Positions 32,256 to 41,983 of a DNA stretch of 64,000 nt are shown piece after piece. Each line of letters opens with the position of its first letter. Within the stretch, counting starts at the first letter, position 1. The DNA is from Closterium sp. NIES-65. Lineage: Eukaryota > Streptophyta > Zygnematophyceae > Desmidiales > Closteriaceae. Under the pieces are notes generated by a model, which was not told where the DNA came from, made no database searches, and saw only the letters and a program-made list of their open reading frames with translations. The DNA is taken from the NCBI GenBank assembly GCA_948144175.1, contig CANXME010002051.1:372001-436000 (forward strand), written 5' to 3'. Made by a program: the position numbers and the translations under genes.

Positions 32256-33383
32256 TGTGGTGTAACGCGAGTAGTCGTCAACCACCAGCAGGAAGTAGCG
32301 CTCGTGACCCTGTCCACGGACGCGGGCCGGGCCCCACACGTCCATGTGAAGCATCTGCAGCGGGGCCTCTGTCGAAGGAAACTGGGAGGAGTGAGGGGCA
32401 GCACGCTGCCGCCCCTCGACACAGGGGACGCAGGGAGGGGCAGGCCCCGTAGGAAGGGGAGGGAGGGACCGGGGAAGACCAGAGACAAGGACACGGGAGG
32501 CCATGCCTTGGAGACGAAGCAGGGAGGGGTGACCAAGGCGGTGGTGCCAGAGGAGAGTCTCGTGAGACAGGAGGCGACATGAGCAGGGGGCAGACTCAGG
32601 ACTAGACCGGGACGCTGCAGCAAACACCTGACCCGACGCAGCTACCTGACGAGACGCAGTGACTGGAGGAGACTCAGTGGTCAGTGTGTACAGGCTCGAC
32701 CCCGGCCGACGTGTAAACGTGGCCAGGTGTCGGCCTGTCCGAGCGTCCGTGCAGTGGGTCACCCGCTGACTCGCAGGAGTGAACTGGTGAGCCCCTGCAT
32801 CCTGTAGGTCAGCACCACTCACCAAGTTCGTAGAGAACGAGGGGAGGTAAAGACCAGACAGGGTGCCAGAGGGGGCCGCCGGACACGGGAGGACAGTGGA
32901 GAAGTGAGCAAGGACAGGACCCCCAGAGGGGTCTACCAGAGAGACTGCAACTGGCCGTCCAAACGGCGTGAGTGTGGTGCGGTATCGAAAGAAGGAGCGA
33001 GAAACCCCCGAGTCAAGGGTGAAGGTGTGGGAGGCCGAAGCCGACGCAGTACCTGAGAGAGCAGACTCTCTAGCACCTGAGGAAGCAGACGCACTAGCAC
33101 CTAGAGCAGCACCCTCGCTAGCACCTAGAGCAGCAGCCTCACCAGTACCTAGAGCAGCAGTCTCAATGCCCGGGTCGGGCGGAAAACACCGGTAACAGTC
33201 ACCCTCATCACTAATAGTCACAGCATACATGGCAGCAAGAATAGCATCAAAGTCAAGGTCAAAGATAGCTACTCCCGCCCTAGACAGCTCGCCCCAGCGA
33301 GGGATCTCAATGGCCTCAGGGAACTGGTGATGCCAAGCATCCGTCAGGCGGCCAAAGCAGCGCTGGGTGGAGTGCGCACCCAC
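32256..33383 (-). pseudogene. Protease, GAG-pre-integrase and integrase start of G (right of H)
   Basis: Open frame: Cys/His-containing segment (STQRCFGRLTDAWHHQFP), an alanine/serine-rich spacer with G-A-S-type repeats, and protease (HTFTLDSGVSRSFFRY, where DSGA is DSGV). GAG-pre-integrase has LLSHETLLWHHRLGHPSLL and CVPCVEGRQR. The integrase start carries HMDVWGPARVRG and VVDDYSRYTTVF, and the frame stops at the H insertion. The two halves of the integrase are in the same reading phase once H and one AAGAC are disregarded, which supports H as a simple insertion. Confidence 0.9.
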
Positions 33384-34551
33384 GCACTGCTCACCCGCAC
33401 GGTCACCGGTGCGCAGGACGTAGGTGCACGGACCAGTACCCCCACCCCGCAGGCGTGCAGCGTACCACTCACGAAGCTGCTGAGGGGGGGGATCTCACGA
33501 GCGCGCTGCTGCTGCTGTTGCTGCTGCTGCTGGCGCGGACCACCACCGGAGCCGACCCTCTGCTCAGCACCACCTCGACCAGCTCCACCTCCTCCACCGC
33601 CGCCTCCTCCACCGCCGCCACCTCCGCCACCTCCGCTCCCACCACCACCGCCGACGCCGCCTCCGCCTCCACTGCCGCCACCGACACCTCCACCCCAACC
33701 ACCACCCCCACTGCCACCCCCACCCCCTTCGCCGCCTCCACTGCCGCCTCCACCGTCCCTGCTAGCTCCTCCAGCGCCCCTGCCCCCCTTGCCCTTGCCA
33801 GGGCGGCGTCTCCCGCTAGGGGTAGACGCCGCGCCGACCGACTCAAGACCAACGAGTTCGGCCGCAGCAGCAGAGGCTGTAGAGGGCAAGAGGGGAGAGG
33901 GGGAGCACCCCTCAAAGACAGGGGCGCGCGGGTCAACACGAGAGGCTCCTAAAGCGACTATGCTCTTCTCTGCTGCTAGGAGGCGCTCCTCGAGGAGGTC
34001 AACGGTGAGGGTGGTGGGGCAAACAAAGAGAAAGTGGTCCCTGACCGGGCGAAGGGTGTCAGGGAGGCGGGTGACTATGTAGTAGAGGGTGATATACATA
34101 GGGGGGGGGGGGGGGGTTCTTGGCGCAGAACTCGGCGGGAAGGGCAGCGCGGTAGCGAATATCACTAGTACGAAGGTGCGTAATGAGGTACAGGGAAGAG
34201 GTACGGCAGGATGAGGCGGCTAAGTGCAGCAGTGGCAGGGGAGGAGTAGCGTGCAACTACAGCATCGTACAGGGTCTTAGCACTCTTGTACTGGCTAAAG
34301 TGCGCACGCTCAGAGGTAGGCAGGTGGCGACGCACAACAAGACGTGCAGCAGCATCGCGTGTGGCCCACTGTGAGCGAACAGTGGCGTCAGCATCAGCAG
34401 CAGGGGTAGGAGAGGCACCAGAAGTGAGGTCAAAGAGGGAGAGACCGTCTGCCCTATCGCACTGTAGGAAAAGCTGCAGGTCATCTACCCAGACATCAAA
34501 GTCAATGGCCCGACCCTCAGCGTCAAACGCGAGGACACTGGGGGTAGCCAT
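33344..34551 (-). pseudogene. Gag of G
   Basis: ATG at 34551. The Gag N-terminus is open to about 34190, where about 34 nt present in E are missing and the frame changes. A 16-nt G run (34101-34116, poly-C in sense, coding the conserved NPPPP segment) shifts it again. The rest (33344-34165) covers TRLPDTLRPVRDHFL, EGCSPSPLLPS and a long glycine-rich tract (G-G-G-S-G type) that replaces a zinc knuckle in this family. Confidence 0.85.
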
Positions 34552-34569
34552 GACAGCAGTAGATTAGGA

Positions 34570-35292
34570 GCGCGAGCGGTAGACTAAGGGCAGCGCAGTA
34601 GTAGAGGTGCCGCTCTTATCGGGCAGGCGAGACGGACCGAGTGTAGAGGACAGGGCGGCTCGGCAGCACCAGCAGCTCGGCGGCTTGGCGACTCGGCGGC
34701 TCAGGCGGCTCAGCGGCTCGGCTGGAATGGCGGCTCGGCAGCTCGGGCGGCTCGGCAGCTTGGGCGGCGCGGGTGCTGCAGGTACAACGGTGGTCGTCGC
34801 TGCAGGAGGCGGCGCCGTTGTAGGAGGCGGTGACGGCGGCCGCTGCTGTAGAGATGGCGGCGGCGGCTGCTACTGCAGAGACAGCGGCGGCCGCTGCAGG
34901 AAGCGGCGGCGGCGGGCCGCAAAGGGATCGTAAGGGGCCGGTAGGGGCGGCGCCTGGGCCGGTAAGGGCGGCGCCGGGGCCGCGAGGGTGAGGCGACGGA
35001 GCCGCTAGGGCGGCTAGGAGGGGTCGCGAGGGCGGCTCGAAAAGGCCGCGAGGGCGGCGCGAAAGGGCCGCGAGGGCGGCGTGACGAGGTCGCTAGGGCG
35101 GCGCGACGTGAGGGGCCGCGAGGGCGTCGCGACGGGGTCACAAGGGCAAGGGCGATGCGACAGGGCCGCTAGGGAGCGCGACGCGACGGGGCCGCTAAGG
35201 CGGCGCGACGGGGTCGCAAGGGCGGCGCGACGGGGCCGTGAGAGGGGAGCGCGACTCGGGCAGAGTCGGAGCGCGCTACGGGCAGGAAAAAA
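34570..35292 (-). repeat. 5' leader of G with GC-rich tandem repeats
   Basis: Plus-strand units close to GGCGGCTCGG at 34640-34770, GCGGCGGC units at 34800-34920, and GGGCGGCGCGACGGGGCCGC-like units at 34930-35250, then an A run. Untranslated leader; the apparent open frames follow from composition. Confidence 0.7.
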
Positions 35293-35313
35293 ATGTGGTG
35301 GGCCCTAGGAACA

Positions 35314-35342
35314 GTTCCCACAGGGGAACCTGCTCTATACCA
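35314..35342 (-). promoter_or_regulatory. PBS and leader hairpin of G
   Basis: TGGTATAGAGC (35342-35332, element sense), one base short of the initiator-tRNA-Met complement. It is followed by a perfect 6-bp inverted repeat GTTCCC/GGGAAC with loop CTGT (35329-35314). Confidence 0.72.
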
Positions 35343-35467
35343 TGTGGAAATGAACGAGAATGAAATCACTAAGGGAAAGTTGGGTACAAGTACAAACCCT
35401 AGAAAGCTGTAGCCCATATGTGCTACCCCACTTTAGCCTACAGTAGCTATGTCATATAAATCTGACA
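35343..35467 (-). repeat. 5' LTR of G (125 bp)
   Basis: Three substitutions against the 3' LTR. The outer edge TGTCAGA at 35467 is followed by the target duplication TGTCT. Confidence 0.95.
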
Positions 35468-37157
35468 TGTCTGTCCTCCGTCCGTCGGGGGTGAGTGTGC
35501 TTTTGGCACGGACGTCCTTGAGGACATGCAGGAGGACTTTGAGTGCTTTGTGGCTGGTGTAACTCATCTCGTGGTCATGCTGCTTGCCCCTGAGGGAGAC
35601 CCGGATGCTCCAGACATCCCGATACCGCGCTCTTACGCTGAGGCGATCGTGGGTGAGTACTCCTCTCAGTGGCAGACAGCCATGGACGCATAGATGGCAT
35701 CCTGGAAGTCCACAGGAACTTACGTCGATGAGTTTCCCCCTCTTGGGGCGAACATCGTCGATGGCATGTGGATTTTCAGGGTGAAGCAGCCGCCAGGTTC
35801 TCCGCCTGTCTTCAAGGCTCGTTACGTTGCACGAGGCTTCAGTCTGCGACAGGGAGTTGACTCCTTCCAGACCTTCTCCCCCACCCCGAAGATAACCACT
35901 CTTCGGGTGCTGCTGCACGTCGCCGCTCAGCGTGACTACGAGCTTCACTCTCTGAACTTCAGCACAGCGTTCTTACAGGGCACCATTCACGAGGAGATAT
36001 GGCTGCGCCACCCACCTGGCTTCACTGGGTCGTTTCCTCTTGGTACCCAGTGGAGCCTCTGTCGGCCGGTCTACGGTCTCCGCCAGGTGCCTCGTGAGTG
36101 GCACGACACACTGAGGACGACACTTGCGGCTCTTGGGTTCACTCCTTCTACTGCTGACCCGTCATTGTTTCTGCGCACCGACACTTTGCTGCCGCCGTTC
36201 TACATCCTCGTCTACGTCGACGACTTGTTCTTTGCCACTTCTGACACTGAGGCTCTCACCCTGGTAAAGTCGGACCTGCAAAAGAGACACGCGTGCACTG
36301 ACCTAGGTGAGCTTTGCAGTTACCTTGGATTGCAGATCACCCGGGACAGAGCACGCCGCACCATCACACTTACTCAGTCACACATGGTGCAGTAGGTCTT
36401 TTAGCGCTTCAGCTTCACCTGGTCCTTGCCACAGCCCACTCCTCAGGCTACAGGCTACTCGCTCTTAGCTCCACCTTCGCACGAGTCCGTAGAGCCGAGT
36501 GGTTTGTACCCAGAGCTAGTGGGTTGCCTCATGTACGTGATGACCTGCACTCGTCCTGACCTTGCGTACCCTCTTGGCCTTCTGGCTCGCTACGTGGCTC
36601 CTGGTAGGCACCGAAAGGTGCACATGGATGCTGCTAAGAGGGTACTGCGCTACTTGTGTAGTACATCAGGCATGGGGCTTGTGCTTGTCCTCACTGGGCA
36701 CTCTGACGCTTCTTAGGTTGACGACCTAGCTACGCAGCGGTCGTCACAGGGTTACACGTTCAGCCTTGGCTCTGTCTTTCTTTTGTGGCGGTCTACGCCA
36801 CATCTCCAATTGTGAGGCTGAGATCTACGCCACAGCCATGGCTGCACAGAGCTACGCTGGCTCGCCTACCTGCCCACCGACTTGGGAGAGCGGCCTCGTT
36901 CTCCTCCAGTTTTGTACGTAGACAACAAGGCCGCCATTGCCTTGTGTCAGGAACACAGACTAGAGCACAGAGCGAAGCACATCGCTCTTCGTTACTTCCT
37001 TGCTCGAGAGTTGCAGCAGCGTGGTCTGCTTCGTCTTGCTCACGTGGCCACTCGGGCCAACACTGCTGATATATTCACCGAGGCATGTCCGTCTGGTGAT
37101 CATCAGCGGTTTTGTACTTTGTTAGGCCTTGTTCCTACGTTTCCTCACTTGCTGTAG
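35468..37157 (+). pseudogene. RT and RNase H of A
   Basis: RT runs from about 35620 with one TAG at 35691-35693 (GAG in relatives). It carries PPLGANIVDGMWIFRVKQ, the YVDD box intact in LVYVDDLFFA (about 36208-36240), and TAGs at 36393-36395 and 36402-36404, both at positions where F and G have CAG. RNase H holds GLYPELVGCLMYVMTCTRPDLAYPL, TAG at 36714-36716, and a damaged SSQGYTFSLGS segment. The end YVDNKAAIALC, RAKHIALRYFLAREL, ANTADIFTEAC lies in another frame and stops with TAG at 37155-37157. Confidence 0.9.
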
Positions 37158-37380
37158 ACTTTGCGTGTACTGTGGCCTATATATATACCTGCATGCTTGC
37201 TCTTGCTAGGTAGTGATCACTGTGTTGTTGATATATATACCTCTACATGTGAACTGGGCTTTTGGCCCTTTGCTTTTGCCTAGTGTGTGTGGAGACATTG
37301 TGATCCACCCTGAGCTTGCTTTGCTTTTTCTTGACTGGTCTTGTTACCCCTTGCTCTCCCCCACTTTGCCTTTGGGGGTG

Positions 37381-37513
37381 TGTCAAATTATATATGTGCT
37401 TCATATGTGTAGGTTGTAGTGGGGTAGCTAATATGGGGTATAGCCCTTTTAGGGTTTCATACTTGTACCAAACTTTGACCTAGTTCATTCTTTCGTGCTA
37501 GTTGTTTCTGACA
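37381..37513 (+). repeat. 3' LTR of A (133 bp)
   Basis: Begins TGTCAAATTATATATG after GGGGGTG, ends TTTCTGACA. Shares GTAG-TGTAGTGGGGTAG and TTAGGGTTTC motifs with the family. GGATT at 37514-37518 would be the target duplication if the partner can be found. Confidence 0.85.
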
Positions 37514-37518
37514 GGATT

Positions 37519-37655
37519 AGTATTGGGCATTGGTTTGTGGTGAGTGAGGTATGACAATAACAAAGGCCTAGTATTTGGCGTTGGTTAAATGGTGAATGAG
37601 GTGCAATTATACGACGTCTCAATATTTGGGCTTGTTAAGTGGAATGTGAGTTGCG
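37519..37655. other. Short flank without recognisable gene
   Basis: AT-richer DNA with a loose tandem similarity (AGTATTGGGCATTGG, AGTATTTGGCGTTGG, CAATATTTGGGCTTG; about 50-bp spacing). Nothing coding is seen. Confidence 0.5.
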
Positions 37656-38480
37656 ATTAGCCCAGATTGATGTGCATGACAACCAGGGAGTCGTCGGCGT
37701 CCATGCCCTTGTCGGGGAAAGTGTGTCGCGCCAGCTTCCCGCTGACGCACAAGACACACGGAGCGTCGGTGCCGGCCGATGGCTTGATGTCTAGGCCGGT
37801 GGCGACCTCGTGCTTCTCTGAGCTCGTGATGGTGTCAACGCCGAAGTGAGCAAGCTTCGCGTGCCACCTGGCCGGCGTTGTCAGTAGATCTGCACTGTGG
37901 ATGCCCGATTGATCCTGGAGAGGGTTACAGGCGCGTTCGCCTGGGGGGTTATGGGCGCACTGACCCGCTACTGAAACAAGCCCTTTTATCCCAATGGTCT
38001 AGTGGTTGGGATTCTGACAGGCGTCGACGTCGCCGTCGAGACGATCACCCGCAGAGCCACCGTATCTGTCGTGGTCGACATCAAATTCGTTGACGAAGGT
38101 CGGCGCAGAGAACCTGGGTGGTGTACGTTTCCAGCTGCCGAGACGAGGAGCATCTCGTCACCGTCGTCTTGCAGCTTCACACCGCTCTCCTTCAACTTGC
38201 CGGCGGATAGCAGGTTCGCTTGCACACCCGCGTCGTAGAGCACGTCGGGGATGAGCACCTGCTTCCCGGCTTCTCCTTGCAGGGCGACTGTGCCTCGGCC
38301 TTGGACGTCTTGCAACGCCCCATTGAAGCTCCGTACGTGGTTGACATCCCCGCTTGGCTTCAAGTAGACGAAGGCTGCCTTGATGCGATGAACCGCCACG
38401 CCTGGTGGCCGACGTCTAGGTGACTCCGGCATGACTTCAGGGCAATCTTTACTAGGTTCCTTGTGCAGAGTGAATGTAGA
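37656..38480 (-). pseudogene. Decayed copia fragment of the H lineage (gag end, protease/pre-integrase)
   Basis: In minus sense: a gag remnant near 38470-38400, then SFNGALQDVQGRGTVALQGEAGK, VLYDAGVQANLLSAGKLKESG, TTTDTVALRVIVS and CVSCVSGKLARHTFPDKG. These match H (28990-29530) block by block but with deletions and frame changes. No LTR is attached. It is split by a 141-bp LTR-like insertion at 37879-38019. Confidence 0.85.
37879..38019. mobile_element. Solo LTR or TRIM-like insertion (141 bp) with tRNA-like end
   Basis: Flanked by GGCGT on both sides (37874-37878 and 38020-38024). Ends TGTCAG and CTGACA form a 6-bp inverted repeat. Relative to H the host sequence is continuous once it is removed. 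Its right part contains TCCCAATGGTCTAGTGGTT followed by GGGATTC, resembling the 5' half (D-arm, pol III A box) of a tRNA-Glu. Features suit a solo LTR of a small element; a tRNA-derived SINE lacks TG/CA termini of this sort. Confidence 0.75.
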
Positions 38481-38906
38481 TGACAAGATTGATTAACAGA
38501 GAAAATTACAAACAATAAATAGATCGAACTAGCCATGTACTTTAAGGGGCAAATCCGCTTATTATATGTGTTTTACATGTATTTCTATAGTAAGCCTGAC
38601 TCTTGCTCTTCTCTTGTTATTGGGCCGCTGCTTCTGTTTGTACAGACTGTTACGCCTGTTGCCATTCCTCGCCTGTAACCGTTCGGCCCAGATGGTCAAC
38701 AGTCGCGACACTTAACCTTTGCAACCATTGACCTTCCTGCCCAGTACAAGCTAATCCGATACAACCGCTGTTTGTTGTTTTGGTAGTAGCGGGTGCGATA
38801 TAACTGCACCTTCGGGAATATCTATCTCAATTCCCACTTACTCCAACATAATGATCAAAAGATACTAGTGATAAGAAAGTATTTGAGAATAAATATGGTA
38901 ACCATA
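38481..38906. other. Intergenic stretch, no gene seen
   Basis: AT-rich, without a coding frame or known repeat; ends at the TA target site of the pogo element (38905-38906). Confidence 0.5.
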
Positions 38907-38930
38907 CCGTTTGGCCCCGGATATAAGCGC
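38907..38930 (+). repeat. Left terminal inverted repeat of the pogo element
   Basis: CCGTTTGGCCCCGGATATAA plus GCGC; 23 of 24 bases match the right end in reverse complement. Subterminal motifs continue to about 39008. Confidence 0.92.
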
Positions 38931-39463
38931 ATATGCGCTTATAATAACTAATGATTTTTTAGGGGTGGCGCTTGTAATTGAGGAACGGCCATAAGCGCCG
39001 GCGCTTATAAAATGTCAAATTCCAATTTTGGTTTTCGAAATATTAAAGTGAAGCCCACAATAAGGCGAACACAACTGTGAACGTTGCGCATGGGATCGTG
39101 CATGAAATTCCGGCGAAAACTGCCGCGACTCGATTTCCCACCGCACAGAACCTGTCCTGGAGCAACGCACCTGCCAGCGATGACGTGCATCCTGGCGTGC
39201 GGCCCAATAGGGTTTACATGCGCTGCCAGGGTGCCACATTTCACCCGAACTTTCGAGAAGGGGGTGGCATATTCCTGCCAGCGCAGCAGATACGTGCCGC
39301 GATTCCCTCCTCTGCGGGTTTAGGCAGGGGGGGATTCGACTATGCCTGAAGAGGAACTCGAGCCGCACACCAGAAGGGGTCCCCTCCAAACCCTCATTTC
39401 TTCGCCTTCTCTTTCACTTTTTTCATTCAGATTCTTGGTCTCGCCCGCCATGCTGCGGAAGCC

Positions 39464-41719
39464 ATGGCGGAATTCGCTGGCACTCATTTCTTGTTCAAAA
39501 AGAAGCCCGCGCGTAGGCCCGCCTTCGTAGTTGACGCCGACGGATGGTACTCCCGTGTCCCACCTGAACCACCAGAGCCACCACAGCCTCCATCGCCTCC
39601 TGCGCCGCCTGCTCCTCCTGCTCCTCCTTTGCCGCCTGCGCCTCCTGCTCCTCCTGTTCCTCCGTCTCCTCCAATTCTGGGATGTCCTCACAACACAGGG
39701 GATCCGCCCGTGCTCACGCTCCTGCTCCCGACTGCGTTCGACGAGTGGCTGGAGGAACCGGAAAGCAACAAGGCCCAAGATGTTGAGGTACCCGGCGCAC
39801 CTTACCCTGGACCACGTTGGGGCCGGCCCGATGATTGCACCACGTGGGACGAATCTGCACTCGGAGCTGACGACGACGTGGCTGAGGACGAGGAAGCGAG
39901 CCGTGCTGACGGCGACGAGGAAGCGAGCCGTGCTGACGGCGACGAGGCTGAGGAAGGTGGCGCGCAGGGCGGCACCGCTGAGGATGTGTTTCCTGAGGGC
40001 GTACCTGGTGGCGACGACGACGACGGTGTCGAGTACTGGTCACGTGACGGGCTCCCCGAGGAACTGCCGATACCTTCCTTTCCACCAGCTAACCGCAAGC
40101 GACCCCACCCGTCTACCCAGAACCGTGATGCCCGCCCCCCCTCTCTCAGGCACAAGATCAGCGATCACAAGCGCAAAGGCTACACCGCTGCGGAGAAGTT
40201 GAAGTACGTCGCGATGCTGGATGTGGCGAAGTCGGTGCGCGCACTAGCTCGGGAGTGTGGGATTCACCGGAAGTGTCTCGCCAACTGGAAGGTGGCAGCG
40301 GGGTTTCTCAAAGAAGCACACTCCGGGCGGAAGCGCATGCACGGTCACGGGCGGGCCTCGTGGTACCGCTCCATGGAGTTGAAGGTGTACGAGCTGCTCC
40401 TGGACTGGCGCCGCAAAGGAACCGCCGTGTCGGTCGGCCGTCTGCGGGAGTGGTCGAGGGAGTTCATGAAGATCCTCTACCCGGACGTCAAGTGGAGCGG
40501 GAGTCAGAGATGGTCGGAGCGGTTTCGGAAGCGGTGGAATCTGAGCGTCCGAATGAAGACGCGGGTTGCTCAGAAAACAGCCGCTCGTAAGATTACGCCC
40601 CTTGCTTTTATGTCTAAGTTTCAGGTTCACTTACTAAACTGCCGTCTATCCCGCCCGCTTTCCCCCGTCTCACAGATCTTGCGGAGCAGTGCCAGAAATT
40701 CTGGCGTTTTGTCCGACACATGCGTCGCGCGCGCGGCATCGAGCCATGCTGGATCCTCAGCGCTGACCAGACGCCGCTCTGGCTGGAGATGCCCGCCACC
40801 ACGACCGTGGATCAGACGGGCGTACGGTCGGTGCCCATCCGGAGTGCAGGTTACCAGAAGGAGCGTGTGACCGTGATGCTGGCGTGCACGGCGGACGGGG
40901 CGAAGCTCAAGCCGTGGGTATTTTTCAAGCGGAAGACGCTGCCGAAGGGCAACTTTCCTCCTGGTAATAAGTAGCAACTGCCGCTGTCTTACCGTATCGT
41001 TTCTCATGCCGCGCTAAGTTTAAGTGCCATTTCTGTGTGCAGATGTGGTCGTGGCTTGCCACGAGAACGGGTGGATGAACGCAGAAGGCGTCATCCGCTG
41101 GCTTGAGGAGTGTGTCAAGCCCTTCTTGCAGCCCCGATTTGGCAGGTGTGCGAAGAGCTCTATGCTCGTGATGGATTCCTACGGCGGCCACCTTACCGAG
41201 GGGGTGAAGGAGAAGCTCCGCGAGATCAACTGCGTGCTTGCTGTCATCCCGTCGGGTTGTACGGGTGAGGTTCAGCCACTCGACGTCTCCATCAACAAGA
41301 GCTTCAAAGCATCTGTTCGTCAGCAGTACCAGAAGTGGTTTCAGGAGGAGGGCCAAGAGCAACTGACACCTGCAGGTACGTTGTTTCCGTTAAACACGCA
41401 GGTTTATCCCCCTTTCACCCTTGGTCACTGACATGGCTTTCCCGGGTGTCTCTGTTGCGGTGCAGGGAATCTGAAGAAGCCCCCCCCAGAAGTGGTCCTT
41501 CGATGGATTTCACAAGCCTGGAAAGCAGTACCCTCCGACCTCGTCAAGCGCGCCTTCCTCATCTGCGGCATTAGCAACGCGCTTGACGGCAGTGAGGACC
41601 ACCTCGCCATGGCGCACAGGCGGAGCCAAATGACGGCGGAAGTGGATGTAGACGACGGCATCATCGCCGACGGATTCTTCGGCAACAACTGCCAGGAGCC
41701 CGAGTCTGACGAGGAGTAG
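39464..41719 (+). CDS. Pogo/Tigger-like transposase, four exons, 665 aa
   Basis: Exons 39464-40586, 40676-40963, 41043-41375 and 41466-41719; introns of 89, 79 and 90 bp with GT-AG ends, and phases that join without stops. N-terminus: a proline-rich tract (about residues 36-70), an acidic region with a duplicated EEASRADGD, psq-like HTH (KGYTAAEKLKYVAML...GIHRKCLANWK, about 233-278) and CENP-B-type HTH (MELKVYELLLDWRRKG to WSERFRKRWNLSVR, about 303-365). DDE_1 catalytic core: SADQT (about 406), VMDSYGGH (about 515) and QPLDVSINKSFK, with exactly 35 residues between the last two Asp. It should bind the terminal repeats and cut and paste the element at TA in the nucleus. No lesion is seen. Confidence 0.9.
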
Positions 41720-41723
41720 TTCC

Positions 41724-41792
41724 GGTAGAATAGCAGATTAAGTCTAAAATTGTGTACCTAGGTAGAATAGCAGATTAAGTCTAAAATTGTAC
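41724..41792 (+). repeat. Tandem duplication in the pogo 3' UTR
   Basis: About 37 bp (GGTAGAATAGCAGATTAAGT, then CTAAAATTGT and a short spacer) occurs twice in direct succession right after the stop codon. Confidence 0.85.
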
Positions 41793-41983
41793 TAACTTGT
41801 AGTATTCGTTGAAGATAACGATGTTATAGTTGTTGTTTGCTTTTGTTGTGGTGGTAAAAAAAGTGTGAATATTGAGGGTGGCGCTTATAATAAGGAAGGG
41901 TACAAAAGGGGTGGCGCTTATAATCGAGGATCGGCCATAAGCGCCATGCTCCAGATAGAAGCGCCGGCGCCTGTAATAGGCCG

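Larger units (their letters stand above)
21423..35467 (-). mobile_element. Copia retrotransposon G, complete, split by H (7.2 kb without H)
   Basis: Two 125-bp LTRs (21423-21547 and 35343-35467) differ at three positions. TGTCT flanks it on both sides (21418-21422, 35468-35472). Minus orientation: PBS, leader, Gag, protease, integrase, linker, RT, RNase H, polypurine tract. H (25447-32250) interrupts the integrase. The few LTR differences show G inserted well after A had begun to decay. Confidence 0.97.
35468..37513 (+). mobile_element. Copia element A, right piece with 3' LTR
   Basis: Continues the linker of 20656-21422 after G: PPSVGGEC, RT, RNase H, 3' region, polypurine tract and 3' LTR. 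A is the outermost and oldest element of the stack. Its 5' half should be found left of the window, beyond the left halves of B to F. Confidence 0.93.

Noticed and set aside
37989-38019. tRNA-Glu gene
   Set aside because: Only a D-arm-like 5' half is present; no anticodon or T arm follows before the target duplication.
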